Shown: piece by piece, positions 17,036 through 26,149 of the stretch
Layout: each line of letters opens with the position of its first letter
How positions within the stretch are numbered: the first letter of the stretch is position 1
From: Colwellia hornerae
Lineage (GTDB): Bacteria; Pseudomonadota; Gammaproteobacteria; Enterobacterales; Alteromonadaceae
DNA: 35,506 nucleotides
NCBI RefSeq assembly: GCF_007954355.1
Contig: NZ_VOLR01000034.1
Location: 1-35,506 of the forward strand
Direction of reading: 5' to 3'
The notes under the pieces: generated by a model
What the model was told of the DNA's origin: nothing
The model's input: only the letters and a program-made list of their open reading frames with translations
Database searches by the model: none
Program-made: the position numbers and the translations under genes

Positions 17036-20026
17036 TTACCTAGCTAATACCCACAGTGCCGTTAACTTATCAACAAATAATTTATCGCCTGCTTTTGTCG
17101 AAGAAACAAAAAGTTTGAAGTTAGTGTCATCAAGACGAGTAATTGTCACTATGGTGTTTTCATCTGTTGCTTTTGCATCGGTAACACTGATGTCTTTGAT
17201 GTCATAGAATGCGACTTTTTCAAGCTGAAAACCATCATTTTCATCTTGCCAATAAGAGAAAACTTCTTTATCGGTGAAGCCATTTCCGTCGTCACGAATA
17301 GTTAAAAAAGCATCACTATAAAAATAATGAATGGTTTCATCGACAGCAACAACATTCTGTCGATAAAGGTACTTCATGTCATGCTGCATAATTTCATCTT
17401 GAGAAATAACCGAATCACTTGGCAGAAAAGGCGTTTCTTGGGCAACCGTTAAACCTAGTAGTGGTAAACATAATATAATTGCGACAACTCCTTGTATACT
17501 GCATCTTGAGTTGTACTGATTAGCCTCACTATTATGACCGTTAATATCATTAATATATTTCACAAAAGGAATGAAGAGTAAAGGTAAGAGCATTATCAAC
17601 AAGCTTAAAAAAACCTGCTCGGTATAGTTGCCAACTAATGAGAGTATTAAATAAAGCAATGCAAAAATTACCGCTATAAAAGGGAGCATCACTTTGTTTT
17701 TATCAAAACGCTCAATACTGTCATTTTTTAATGCTAGAAATAATGGATAGAACCAGAAAATTGAAAAGAAACCTCGTGCTATCGGCATGATATCGCTTTG
17801 CTGCTTTAGTTTAATAGCCTGCCAATTTCGATACATCCAATAAGCACTATAAAGTCCAAAGGTAAAAAATGACATAATAATGAATTTAATTAATGCGACT
17901 GGAAAAAAATGACTATTAGCGAATACTGGTCGTTTATTCGACTCGATTCGCCAGCTAACAAGAATAGAAACCAAGCCAATAGCATAAGTCCACATTGCGA
18001 TAATTATCCAACTCGCTAAAGGGCTTTCTTCATCTTCAACGTCAACCGTACTTGCCGTCTGTTTCGCATATTTAGTAATACCATAATAAGCTTTGCTTCT
18101 TAATGTTTTTCTTGCCGCAAGATAACTTTCCACTTCATTGGCCGGAATATGATCAGTCTTAGATCGGTATTCAAAGGTTAAATTTAAAATATTATCGGTG
18201 AAGGAAACATCACGTTTAAAAAAGAAAAAATCATTGTCTTCAACAAAGCTTTCATCATCAAATTCCCAATTTTTTTCCTCGAACTCTATGATAATTTTAT
18301 TAATAATATTATTGGGGTAAGCGAACCACAGCGGCGCTGTTCTGGTTACTTGCTTGGGCTTATAAACAGCATTTCGGATATCAGTAGGATAGAAGTTTCT
18401 TTCATAATCAACCTCTCCTTTTTTCCAAAACTCATTAATAGTATAGCTTTCGGCTAACGTCAAAATACCTGTTGAATAATCTGTTGTAATATCAACCGCG
18501 GAAGTGGCGGTTAATTTAGGATAGGTACTTTGATAAAAAGTTTCATAGTCTGTGGAAAGTTTCTTTTTACCTGCCTGTTCAATTTGACTATGCTTTGCTT
18601 GCGCAGTATCACCTAAATATTCACTGACAATGTAATAGGGTACTGCTTGCTCAACATTTTCGCCAATGACATAACGGTCTTCAACATGAGTATAAGAATT
18701 GGGCTGACTATTAACCATTGATGTTAGTGCGGTTTCTCCCGATTTAACCACTAAAGCAAATCCATAATCAGGTTGAAAAAGGTGCTCTAAGCGCCCTTCT
18801 TGATAACTTAAGGTCGGATCTAACCACATACGCTTACCGTTAAATTCTAAGGTAACAATAACGTGGTTAAACAAATTAACCGCGGGCAATTGTTCAGCAA
18901 GGAATTTAGTTGCTTCGGTATTAACTAAGGCGGGATATGCATCAATGCTCAGCGCCTTTAAAAGTGTAATGAACAATAATGCTTTGTCTTTACAGTCGCC
19001 ATATTTTAACGCTAAGGTTTCATGGGCGGGTGTCGGCAAATGCGAATTAACCCCCATTTCCAAGCCAACATAACGTATGTTGTCTTGCGTATATTTTAAT
19101 GCGGCTGCAATTTGCGTTGCTTGGCTTTTATTTTTTTGCTTTAGCTCATCGGCAATTTCAACAATAGTTTTATGCTGTTCACTCGGTTGATATAAGGTTT
19201 CAGCCCAGACAGCAACATCGCCCCAGTTTTTACTTTCACTAAATGAGACTAAGCCATAAGGTTCATACCAACCCGGCACTTCGCTTGCTGATGAAAGTGT
19301 TTCAGCATTATGCATATGCACTTGGTATTCGGTATATTCACCCAGCTTTTTTTCTGTAATTGGCACTGAAACATTGCGCGTGCTGGAAAATAAAGGCTTA
19401 CTTTTCCCCCAAAGCACTCGCACAAATTGATCTCGTACTGGCACACTCCAACTCAGTGTTCGGCTATAAGCAAAAATACCTTTGTAAACGGGGTTATCGC
19501 CATAACGCGTAAAACTATAATCAATGGTGTCACCCACTTGAATATCGTCAAGAAGAATATTCAGGGTTAAAGAGCCATTGTAAATTTGATTTTCTAATTC
19601 GGTTTCTCGGTTTAATAATGAAATTTTTGCACTCGACAATTTATCAATGCGTTGACCATCACGAATAATAAATAAGGTATTGAGTACCTGCTTTCGGTAA
19701 GTAGGGTCAAAATCGAGATTTATTTGCGATATATAATCAACGCCAGCTTGATTGGTAACCGTTTGAACATAGCGAGAATACCAGGCAATTTTTTCTGTTT
19801 CAGATACTTTCCTTTGTGAATCGAGTAATTGATAAAATACACCATCCGTTATTTCATCAACGGGAATATCTGTTGCCAGTGTTATATCTCGAGACTCGAC
19901 CCAAGTAGGCGCTGCCTCAATGTAAATTTCATCATATTTTTCGCCATGCGTTAAGCTGCTCAGTAAGAGTAAAAAAGCACTAATGATAAATATTTTTATG
20001 TGAGGTAAATAATTGAAAATGCGCAA
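17036..20026 (-). CDS. DUF3857/transglutaminase-like envelope protein with C-terminal membrane domain
   Basis: A 996-residue protein. Signal peptide (about 1-28); DUF3857 beta domain (about 50-260); transglutaminase-like cysteine-protease fold (about 280-410) with Cys345 in YGDCKDKA, His388 in FNHVIV and Asp403 in WLDPT, a complete triad. A further beta region runs to about 655. Six hydrophobic helices follow (about 671-692, 708-730, 750-768, 778-798, 803-822, 843-862), including a FGLYSAYWMYRNW segment resembling DUF4234. A soluble 134-residue tail ends the protein. An even number of helices would return the tail to the periplasm. The start is TTG at 20026, backed by AGGA six bases upstream. 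Relatives lie in envelope or peptide-modification loci, but the substrate is unknown. Confidence 0.88.
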   Translation of the reverse strand: MRIFNYLPHIKIFIISAFLLLLSSLTHGEKYDEIYIEAAPTWVESRDITLATDIPVDEITDGVFYQLLDSQRKVSETEKIAWYSRYVQTVTNQAGVDYISQINLDFDPTYRKQVLNTLFIIRDGQRIDKLSSAKISLLNRETELENQIYNGSLTLNILLDDIQVGDTIDYSFTRYGDNPVYKGIFAYSRTLSWSVPVRDQFVRVLWGKSKPLFSSTRNVSVPITEKKLGEYTEYQVHMHNAETLSSASEVPGWYEPYGLVSFSESKNWGDVAVWAETLYQPSEQHKTIVEIADELKQKNKSQATQIAAALKYTQDNIRYVGLEMGVNSHLPTPAHETLALKYGDCKDKALLFITLLKALSIDAYPALVNTEATKFLAEQLPAVNLFNHVIVTLEFNGKRMWLDPTLSYQEGRLEHLFQPDYGFALVVKSGETALTSMVNSQPNSYTHVEDRYVIGENVEQAVPYYIVSEYLGDTAQAKHSQIEQAGKKKLSTDYETFYQSTYPKLTATSAVDITTDYSTGILTLAESYTINEFWKKGEVDYERNFYPTDIRNAVYKPKQVTRTAPLWFAYPNNIINKIIIEFEEKNWEFDDESFVEDNDFFFFKRDVSFTDNILNLTFEYRSKTDHIPANEVESYLAARKTLRSKAYYGITKYAKQTASTVDVEDEESPLASWIIIAMWTYAIGLVSILVSWRIESNKRPVFANSHFFPVALIKFIIMSFFTFGLYSAYWMYRNWQAIKLKQQSDIMPIARGFFSIFWFYPLFLALKNDSIERFDKNKVMLPFIAVIFALLYLILSLVGNYTEQVFLSLLIMLLPLLFIPFVKYINDINGHNSEANQYNSRCSIQGVVAIILCLPLLGLTVAQETPFLPSDSVISQDEIMQHDMKYLYRQNVVAVDETIHYFYSDAFLTIRDDGNGFTDKEVFSYWQDENDGFQLEKVAFYDIKDISVTDAKATDENTIVTITRLDDTNFKLFVSSTKAGDKLFVDKLTALWVLAR

Positions 20027-20121
20027 AAAAAATCCTTTTTATTGTTATCATCTAGCTAGTTTGCCTTTAACAAGGTCAATAAAGCAACATTTTTAACAAT
20101 ATTAGCCCATGCGAGTAACAA

Positions 20122-20159
20122 AACTTACGCTGACTATAAAAGTAAAGTCAGTGTAAGTT
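20122..20159. other. 14-bp inverted repeat with T-run between divergent genes
   Basis: AACTTACGCTGACT (20122-20135) pairs with AGTCAGTGTAAGTT (20146-20159) with one G-T wobble and a ten-base loop; T-rich sequence follows on both strands. It looks like a bidirectional terminator, but both neighbouring genes start away from it, so there is no obvious transcript to end. Attenuator, operator or a small-RNA terminator are alternatives. Confidence 0.5.
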
Positions 20160-20217
20160 TTTCTTGTTATGCTTATTAGGCTACACTGCAGCCCTTAAAT
20201 TCAAGCGTAAATAATCT

Positions 20218-20433
20218 ATGACTATAAATATAGAGACCAGCAATTGCACGCTTTGCCAACAAAAAAATCGTTGTGATGTTGATTCACCTCAGCAATGTTG
20301 GTGCACTTTAGAAAAAGTACCTAAGGCCTTAATTCAACAAGTTCCCGATGAAAAAAAAGGTAAAAGCTGTATCTGCCAAGCATGTATTAAAAGATTCAAT
20401 TTAGCTGAAAAAAATAACTTCACCGCACTTTAA
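20218..20433 (+). CDS. Cysteine-rich CWC family protein
   Basis: A 71-residue protein with eight cysteines (10, 13, 19, 27, 29, 51, 53, 56). The order CxxC, C, CWC, then CxCxxC matches the small Cysteine-rich_CWC family. The spacing suggests one or two metal sites, probably zinc; the function is not known. No signal peptide is seen, so it is cytoplasmic. It lies upstream of a CPBP protease gene with a gap of about 140 bases. Confidence 0.85.
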   Translation: MTINIETSNCTLCQQKNRCDVDSPQQCWCTLEKVPKALIQQVPDEKKGKSCICQACIKRFNLAEKNNFTAL

Positions 20434-20574
20434 GATAACCTTCAAGCCACTAATGTTTGTAATTTTTTGGCGCGATAAATACTTAATCCGCACGGACAAA
20501 AAACGTTATGCCTGTTTATTGGCAATGTTGCTCCTTAGTACTTTATCTTTATGCCCTAATACCAAGGAAAAACA

Positions 20575-21360
20575 ATGGTTACTGATACACACAAAATAAC
20601 GCTAGCATTACATGAAACTAACAGTCCGTGGAGCGCTAAAGCAACACTCGGGTTAACCTTACTGTTTTTAATCCTCTACTTCATTATTTCAATTGTTGTT
20701 CTTGCCATAGGCTCCAAAATAGAAGCCAACGTCTTCGGAATAAGTTTAGAATACGCTCAGCCCTTTGGAGTAAAAATAAGTCAAAGGTTAGCGCTTGATG
20801 GTGACTTTAATGCGCTTAATTATCTGGTCACAGCTTTATGCTTAACCCCCTTGATCTTCTATTGTGCACAAAGAAGAAAGTTATCAACAGCCGCAGCCTA
20901 TTTAGGTTTTGACAAACGCCCCAGTAAAGCCAGCTTCATTAATTTTAATTTAGCGCTATTAGGCTATTTTATCTTTGCTTACTTTACCTCAAATGCCTTA
21001 GGCATAAAAACACCACAAAGCATGATAAATATTTATAACAGCACTGATTATCTATTATTGCTCTTTATTGCCGTAGTAATTGCCGCACCACTTTTTGAAG
21101 AACTGATTTTTCGCGGTTTTATCTTTAAAGGATTAGCAAGCTCGCCTTTAGGTGTTATTGTTACCATTATTATCACCAGTGTTTTATTTACCTTAATTCA
21201 CGCGGGTCAGTACGATATAAGCATACTCGCGGTATTATTTCCTTTAGCCGTTATCCTCGGTGTTTCACGCTATCGTAGTGGCGGTCTTTACCTACCGATT
21301 TACCTGCACTTTATAAATAATTTATACTCCAGTGTAACTATGTATTTATTTATGAATTAA
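20575..21360 (+). CDS. CPBP-family intramembrane metalloprotease
   Basis: A 261-residue integral membrane protein with about seven or eight hydrophobic helices. It has the three CPBP (Abi) motifs: FEELIFRG with Glu175-Glu176 and Arg180, FTLIHAG with His209, and HFINN with His245 and Asn249. The family includes the CAAX prenyl proteases and bacteriocin-immunity proteins. The substrate is not predictable. AAGG lies before the ATG. The gene precedes the proline iminopeptidase gene by 53 bases on the same strand, so they may share a transcript. Confidence 0.92.
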   Translation: MVTDTHKITLALHETNSPWSAKATLGLTLLFLILYFIISIVVLAIGSKIEANVFGISLEYAQPFGVKISQRLALDGDFNALNYLVTALCLTPLIFYCAQRRKLSTAAAYLGFDKRPSKASFINFNLALLGYFIFAYFTSNALGIKTPQSMINIYNSTDYLLLLFIAVVIAAPLFEELIFRGFIFKGLASSPLGVIVTIIITSVLFTLIHAGQYDISILAVLFPLAVILGVSRYRSGGLYLPIYLHFINNLYSSVTMYLFMN

Positions 21361-21413
21361 CACGATAGCGACAACGTTAACCCTAGTGAGATTAATTCAT
21401 TTCATTATTAAAT

Positions 21414-22370
21414 ATGAGCGTATCAATGAACGAACTTTATCCTGAAATCACACCTTTTGATCATTTTTTATTACCCGTTGGTGACCAACATAAACTCTAC
21501 GTAGAGCAATGTGGTAATCCAAAAGGACAAGCCGTTGTTTTTATTCATGGTGGACCGGGAGCCGGGAGTTCAGCCAATGACCGACGTTTTTTCGATCCTC
21601 AGAAATACCTAATTATTTTATTTGACCAGCGCGGTTGTGGTCGTTCGTTGCCTTTTGGTAGTTTAGACAATAATAATACTCAGCTATTAGTTGCCGATAT
21701 CGAGAAAATTCGTGTCAAGCTAGCGATTAAAAAATGGCATGCTTTTGGTGGTTCGTGGGGGTCGACACTCGCTTTAGTCTATGCGCAAACTCACCCTGAC
21801 TCAGTGATTAGCTTAGTATTACGTGGTATTTTTTTAGGACGTGCCGAGGATACACGATGGGCATTTGAGGGTGGTGGTGGCACACGAATATTTCCTGATT
21901 ACTGGCAAGAGTATCTTGATGCCCTGCCTAATGGTGAAATCCAAACGGGTGTTAAAACAGCCTACAATATTATGACAGGTGACGATAAAATAGCCGCCGA
22001 GAAAGTTGCACAAGCATGGGCTAAATGGGAAATTCGTTGTTGCACCCTTAAACCTAACAAAGAATTTGTTGCTGCACTAACCGGCGATGATTCTGCTTGG
22101 ACTCTCTCTCGCCATGAAGCTCATTATATGGTGCATGGCTGCTTTTTATCGGAAAATCAGATACTAGAAAATTGTTATAAGATTGAAAAAATTCCTATGG
22201 TTATTGTTCATGGCCGTTACGATATTGTCTGCCCTTTTGATAATGCTTGGCTCTTACATCAACAGCTTCCTAACTCAACATTGTTCAGTACAACTGCTGG
22301 CCATGCTTCAATTGAACCTGAAACAAGAGAGCAATTAATTAACGCCACCAATAAAATGCTAACGCTATAA
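21414..22370 (+). CDS. pip: Proline iminopeptidase (S33 family)
   Basis: A 318-residue alpha/beta hydrolase. The oxyanion region HGGPGAGSS (45-53), DQRGCGRS and the nucleophile elbow GGSWGS (Ser114) are diagnostic of proline iminopeptidase. The other triad members are Asp270 (GRYDIVCP) and His297 (AGHAS). The enzyme removes N-terminal proline from peptides in the cytoplasm. An alternative ATG exists four codons in. It lies between a CPBP protease and an M61 peptidase, so this region is rich in peptidases. Confidence 0.95.
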   Translation: MSVSMNELYPEITPFDHFLLPVGDQHKLYVEQCGNPKGQAVVFIHGGPGAGSSANDRRFFDPQKYLIILFDQRGCGRSLPFGSLDNNNTQLLVADIEKIRVKLAIKKWHAFGGSWGSTLALVYAQTHPDSVISLVLRGIFLGRAEDTRWAFEGGGGTRIFPDYWQEYLDALPNGEIQTGVKTAYNIMTGDDKIAAEKVAQAWAKWEIRCCTLKPNKEFVAALTGDDSAWTLSRHEAHYMVHGCFLSENQILENCYKIEKIPMVIVHGRYDIVCPFDNAWLLHQQLPNSTLFSTTAGHASIEPETREQLINATNKMLTL

Positions 22371-22409
22371 TATTGTTTATTCTGAGTTTTTTATAATGTT
22401 CAGCATTGC

Positions 22410-22473
22410 TTAGCTTAATTTTTTTAAAAAGTACTGCTGTATAAAGTAGTAATAGTTCTCTAAACTAAGCTAA
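22410..22473. other. Spaced 8-bp inverted repeat between pip and the M61 gene
   Basis: TTAGCTTA (22410-22417) and TAAGCTAA (22466-22473) are exact reverse complements separated by 48 bases that include a smaller TACT/AGTA hairpin. It ends about 30 bases before the M61 start codon. It may shape the 5' leader of that gene. The AT-rich context makes chance possible. Confidence 0.3.
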
Positions 22474-22505
22474 TAATTATACAATATCAACGCTTAGGAT
22501 TAAAA

Positions 22506-24362
22506 ATGAGAATTGCCCTCACAGTTCTTTTAGCACTAACCGTGGCTTTTTCAAGCCACTCACTACCTGTTAAAGACAATATCACGCATTATAAAGTATC
22601 TTTCGAAAACGCAGTTCATCATGAAGCTGGTATTTCTGTGACATTTCCCAAGATAAAAAGCCAAATTTTAACGGTACAAATGAGCAGAACTTCTCCGGGA
22701 CGTTACGCTTTGCATGAATTTGCTAAAAATGTCTATAACGTCAGTGCCGTTAACAGTATTGGCGAACCTTTAGCGATTACTCGACCTAACCCTTATCAAT
22801 GGGCAATAGCCAATCACGATGGTGAAGTCACGGTAACTTATACCTTATTTGGTGACCGCGCTGATGGTACTTATGCTCAAATAGACAGAACACATGCCCA
22901 CTTAAATATTCCTGCCACTTTTATGTGGGCTTTAGGCCATGAAAACCGTGCAATAAAAGTAGAATTTCAACCTTTTAGTTCTACGTGGAATGTTGCTACT
23001 CAACTACAAAAAACCCAAGATAAATATACCTTTACTGCGCCCAATTTAGCGTATTTCATGGACAGTCCGATTGAACTTAGTGCTCATCAGGTGAAAAGCT
23101 GGACCGTTCGTTCAAGGGGTAAAGATTACCAAATTAACCTAGCGGTACATCACAAGGGTATAGAAGAAGATTTAGTTGAATTTGCCCGCAAGGCCAAGGC
23201 GATAGTTGCTGAACAAGTCAACGTTTATGGGGAATTACCTGCATTTGATTACGGAGAGTACACCTTTATTGCTTGTTATTTGCCTCACGTAAGTCGCGAT
23301 GGTATGGAGCATAGGAACTCGACCATTCTCACTAATACTCAATCATTAGATGAAGGTAACTTCTCACAAATAAGCACCTTATCTCATGAATTCTTCCATG
23401 CTTGGAATGTTGAGCGCATCAGACCTAAGGCACTGGAACCTTTTGACTTTAGTGCTGCTAACATGACGACAAACCTATGGTTCGCCGAAGGTTTTACTTC
23501 TTACTATGACAAATTAATGATCCGAAGGGCGCAAGAGTCGACGGTTGATGAATACTTAAAAATTATTACTAAGACGCTTAATCAGGTTAACCAAGTACCC
23601 GGTCGACAGTTTTTCACCCCAGAAGGTGCAAGTATGCTGGCAACGTTTACCGATGCGGGAACTTCTATTGATAAAACGAATTTTAGTAATATCTTTTTCA
23701 GTTATTACAGCTATGGCAGTGCGATGGCATTGGCTCTAGATTTATCTATTCGCCAACAATTTCCAGGAAAATCGCTTGATGATTTTATGAGAAAGATGTG
23801 GACAGATTTCGGTAAAGCAGAAATTCCTTACACCCGTGAAGATTTACGTAGCACCTTAGGTACTTTATTAAATAATGACGCCTTTGCTAAGCAGTTCTTT
23901 GAGCAATATATTTATGGGCAAGTAAAGCCAGATTATGCATCACTATTAACTCATGCCGGATTAAAAGTGATCAGTGCCCACCCAGGTGCCGCTTTTCTTG
24001 GTCAGGTTAAATTTAAGTTTAGTGGCGAAGCTGCCATTATTGAAAAACCAATAAAAATTGGCTCTCCTCTCTACCAAGCAGGTCTTGAACGTACCGACCA
24101 AATCATTAAAGTAGGCCGAAGAACTATAGGTAGCGACAGTCAATGGACAAGTGCATTAGAGCAATTTAAACCCGGTGAAAGTGCAACGATTGAATACATT
24201 CAACGTGGCGAAAAACTATCAGCCACGATTACCTTTGTTGAAAATCCTGAAGTGAAGGTAATAACCTTAGCTGATGAAGAGTTGAGTGACTCACAAAAAG
24301 CATTTTTATTAGCATGGCTTGGTGCCGATAAAGCTGAAGAAAACACAGCTAAAAGTAAATAA
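22506..24362 (+). CDS. M61 glycyl aminopeptidase with PDZ domain
   Basis: A 618-residue exported peptidase. The signal peptide (MRIALTVLLALTVAFSSHS) is followed by an N-terminal beta domain (about 25-190). The catalytic domain carries HEFFH (His294, Glu295, His298) and Glu328 in WFAEGFTSYY as the third zinc ligand, then the conserved HAWNVERIRP. A C-terminal PDZ domain (about 495-590) contains SPLYQAGLERTDQIIKVG. M61 enzymes release N-terminal Gly or Ala from peptides in the periplasm. The ATG is preceded by TAGGA. The gene is followed by a large nested inverted repeat. Confidence 0.94.
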   Translation: MRIALTVLLALTVAFSSHSLPVKDNITHYKVSFENAVHHEAGISVTFPKIKSQILTVQMSRTSPGRYALHEFAKNVYNVSAVNSIGEPLAITRPNPYQWAIANHDGEVTVTYTLFGDRADGTYAQIDRTHAHLNIPATFMWALGHENRAIKVEFQPFSSTWNVATQLQKTQDKYTFTAPNLAYFMDSPIELSAHQVKSWTVRSRGKDYQINLAVHHKGIEEDLVEFARKAKAIVAEQVNVYGELPAFDYGEYTFIACYLPHVSRDGMEHRNSTILTNTQSLDEGNFSQISTLSHEFFHAWNVERIRPKALEPFDFSAANMTTNLWFAEGFTSYYDKLMIRRAQESTVDEYLKIITKTLNQVNQVPGRQFFTPEGASMLATFTDAGTSIDKTNFSNIFFSYYSYGSAMALALDLSIRQQFPGKSLDDFMRKMWTDFGKAEIPYTREDLRSTLGTLLNNDAFAKQFFEQYIYGQVKPDYASLLTHAGLKVISAHPGAAFLGQVKFKFSGEAAIIEKPIKIGSPLYQAGLERTDQIIKVGRRTIGSDSQWTSALEQFKPGESATIEYIQRGEKLSATITFVENPEVKVITLADEELSDSQKAFLLAWLGADKAEENTAKSK

Positions 24363-24383
24363 AGTCATGACACTTAGCCCTCA

Positions 24384-24469
24384 AAAGTGATTAAAGGAGT
24401 GAAGTTAACCTAACCATTAACTTTACTTCTTTCAACTGCTTATTGTAAGTTTACAATTTAATCACTTTT
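24384..24469 (+). terminator. Nested inverted repeat (three-way-junction fold) after the M61 gene
   Basis: AAAAGTGATTAAA (24384-24396) is an exact reverse complement of TTTAATCACTTTT (24457-24469). Inside, AAAGGAGTGAAGTTAA (24394-24409) pairs with TTAACTTTACTTCTTT (24418-24433) with two G-T wobbles, and TTGTAA (24443-24448) pairs with TTACAA (24451-24456). The outer and first inner stems share three bases, so they compete slightly. The position 20 bases after a stop codon fits a terminator or mRNA-stabilising element, but the size and symmetry are unusual. Confidence 0.6.
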
Positions 24470-24472
24470 ATA

Positions 24473-24503
24473 TTACATTTATTACAAATGATAATTATTA
24501 TCA
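24473..24503 (+). promoter_or_regulatory. Fur-box palindrome over a predicted promoter
   Basis: TGATAATTATTATCA at 24489-24503 is a perfect 7-1-7 Fur palindrome. A promoter-like pair, TTACAT (24473-24478) and TATTAT (24496-24501) with a 17-base spacer, places the -10 element inside the box, the usual arrangement for Fur repression. The only gene downstream is the unrecognised 143-residue protein, about 100 bases away. A second -10-like TATAAT lies at 24548-24553. Confidence 0.7.
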
Positions 24504-24607
24504 ATAAAGGCTTTATTTTTATGGTGATTCGGATGTAATATATCGGCTATAATTTGTTGTTATGCTAAGAGCTAGTTTCCTTTTAGTGTATTTTATAGGA
24601 CTTTTTT

Positions 24608-25039
24608 GTGTCATATTGCCAAGAAAAAATCGAAGAGTTTACTCATGCCATAATCCCTTTATTAGGTGACCAATTAACATGGCGCTGGGAAGACAGATTC
24701 TCCGCTATGTTGTCTGAATTCTCTCGTAATAAAAAAGATAAAACGCTAGCCGCACTGCGCCAGCAATTTCAACATGAATGGAATAAAAAAACGGCAAAAA
24801 AAGCACCACAAGAAATTAAAGAGTACTTAGGTCCTTTGATTAAACTTAACAAAGATCAACTTATCTTAGCTCGACCTGCCACAGATTCAACACCCGCGAT
24901 TATAGCGTTATGGTGGCCCTGGGGACACGGTGGCACCTATTCATTGCGTTTAGCGGTATTAGATTCACCTTACGAATACGATGAGTCTGCGCAAAGTGAC
25001 GGAAAGCTCCTTAGCCGCATAAAGAATATGTTTGCTTAG
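24608..25039 (+). CDS. Uncharacterised protein, probably Fur-regulated (143 residues)
   Basis: I do not recognise this family. The start is GTG, with AGGA seven bases upstream. The N-terminal two thirds look helical and basic (RNKKDKTLAALRQQFQHEW, KKTAKKAPQEIKEYLG). The last third has a hydrophobic, aromatic stretch, IIALWWPWGHGGTYSLRLAV, then an acidic tail. No signal peptide, no Cys motif beyond Cys4 and no transmembrane helix is evident. A perfect Fur palindrome with an overlapping promoter lies about 110 bases upstream, so expression under iron limitation is likely. It converges with the zinc-ribbon gene. Confidence 0.8.
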   Translation: MSYCQEKIEEFTHAIIPLLGDQLTWRWEDRFSAMLSEFSRNKKDKTLAALRQQFQHEWNKKTAKKAPQEIKEYLGPLIKLNKDQLILARPATDSTPAIIALWWPWGHGGTYSLRLAVLDSPYEYDESAQSDGKLLSRIKNMFA

Positions 25040-25108
25040 TGAGCATCGACAATAAAGCCAATATTACAGTTTCAATCTCTTACTTTTAAAGCTATGCCCA
25101 CCAAGCCT

Positions 25109-26149
25109 TTATTTGTCTATATGAAAATTAACACCTTGCTCTGATAATACCTTGATAAAATCACTCTTACTGCACTGTGCGACTTGCTGACAAACAATTA
25201 GGTATTTATCTATGGCGGGTTGGTGGTCTTGTAAGGCCGCTTCTTGTAACCAAAATAGTGCTTGGTTTAAGTCTTGCTCACCATGCTTACCTGTGATGTA
25301 AAGTTCAGCTAAATTAACTTGTCCAAGCTTATAGCCTCTTTCAGCGGAGAGGTTAAATTTTTCAAAGGCTAATTCAATATGGTTATCGATATAGCTAGCT
25401 TCTAAAAAAGCTAAACCTGAGTTATTTTGTCTTGCGCCCGGAAAATAAGTACTGCTGATAAAACGCTTTTTAGTGGTAACAACAGGTTTGCCCCTTAATT
25501 CATTTTTAATCGGTCTTTCAACCTGATAAATGGCACCTTGCGAACGCATTTGCTGTAATTCAGCAAAATTATAATGATATTCTTTTCTTGAAAAGAAACT
25601 AAAGTGGGTTACATGTCCGACTCTAATGCTTTCATCTGCACCGTGCTGCATTCGATAAAATAATCGGCTGTAAACGACTGTTGCCACATCACCGGTAATA
25701 TCAATGACTTTGCCAATTCTATATTTTTCATTTGGTCGTAGCTCACTAGAAAGGTAACGAAAATCGACATGGTAGAAGTCATTGACTGCCGGTTGTGCAA
25801 TAAATTGATCAGACAATTGCTGCTGCTTAACTTCACCTTGTACCAAGTAACCTAGGAACATTAACGTTAACAGCGACCCTAAAAATTTACTGACCAGTCG
25901 CCATGCAGGAAATAGATTTTTCGATAATTCTTTGACACGCTGTTTTGGCAACGTAGCCGTGTCAGTTTGAACCCAGCATTGCTGACATTGAATAATGGTA
26001 CTTTTTTTTACTGGATAAAAAGGAATAGACTCAATAAAAAAGAAGGCATATTTAATCACGCCTTTCACTTGATGATGTTCAGAGCCACAATCTGAACAAG
26101 TTAACTCGTCTATTACACGGCCTTTAATTATTGATTCACTGTATTCCAT
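25109..26149 (-). CDS. Zinc-ribbon membrane protein with Sel1 repeat
   Basis: A 346-residue protein. The N-terminus has two Cys pairs (Cys18-Cys21 and Cys55-Cys58) forming a likely zinc ribbon, one transmembrane segment (about 88-105), a central region of unknown fold (about 110-240) and a C-terminal Sel1-like helical repeat (AFEKFNLSAERGYKLGQVNLAELYITG and ALFWLQEAALQDHQPAIDKY). The zinc ribbon would be cytoplasmic and the Sel1 part probably periplasmic. The function is unknown; Sel1 repeats usually mediate protein contacts. Confidence 0.8.
   Translation of the reverse strand: MEYSESIIKGRVIDELTCSDCGSEHHQVKGVIKYAFFFIESIPFYPVKKSTIIQCQQCWVQTDTATLPKQRVKELSKNLFPAWRLVSKFLGSLLTLMFLGYLVQGEVKQQQLSDQFIAQPAVNDFYHVDFRYLSSELRPNEKYRIGKVIDITGDVATVVYSRLFYRMQHGADESIRVGHVTHFSFFSRKEYHYNFAELQQMRSQGAIYQVERPIKNELRGKPVVTTKKRFISSTYFPGARQNNSGLAFLEASYIDNHIELAFEKFNLSAERGYKLGQVNLAELYITGKHGEQDLNQALFWLQEAALQDHQPAIDKYLIVCQQVAQCSKSDFIKVLSEQGVNFHIDK

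Noticed and set aside
20508-20585. 25-codon frame (MPVYWQCC onward) before the CPBP protease gene
   Set aside because: No ribosome site, and it runs into the protease start; no sign of coding.
25048-25117. Spaced inverted repeat GACAATAAAG / CTTTATTTGTC between convergent genes
   Set aside because: The loop is about 49 bases, the stem has a bulge and there is no T-run; too weak to call a terminator.
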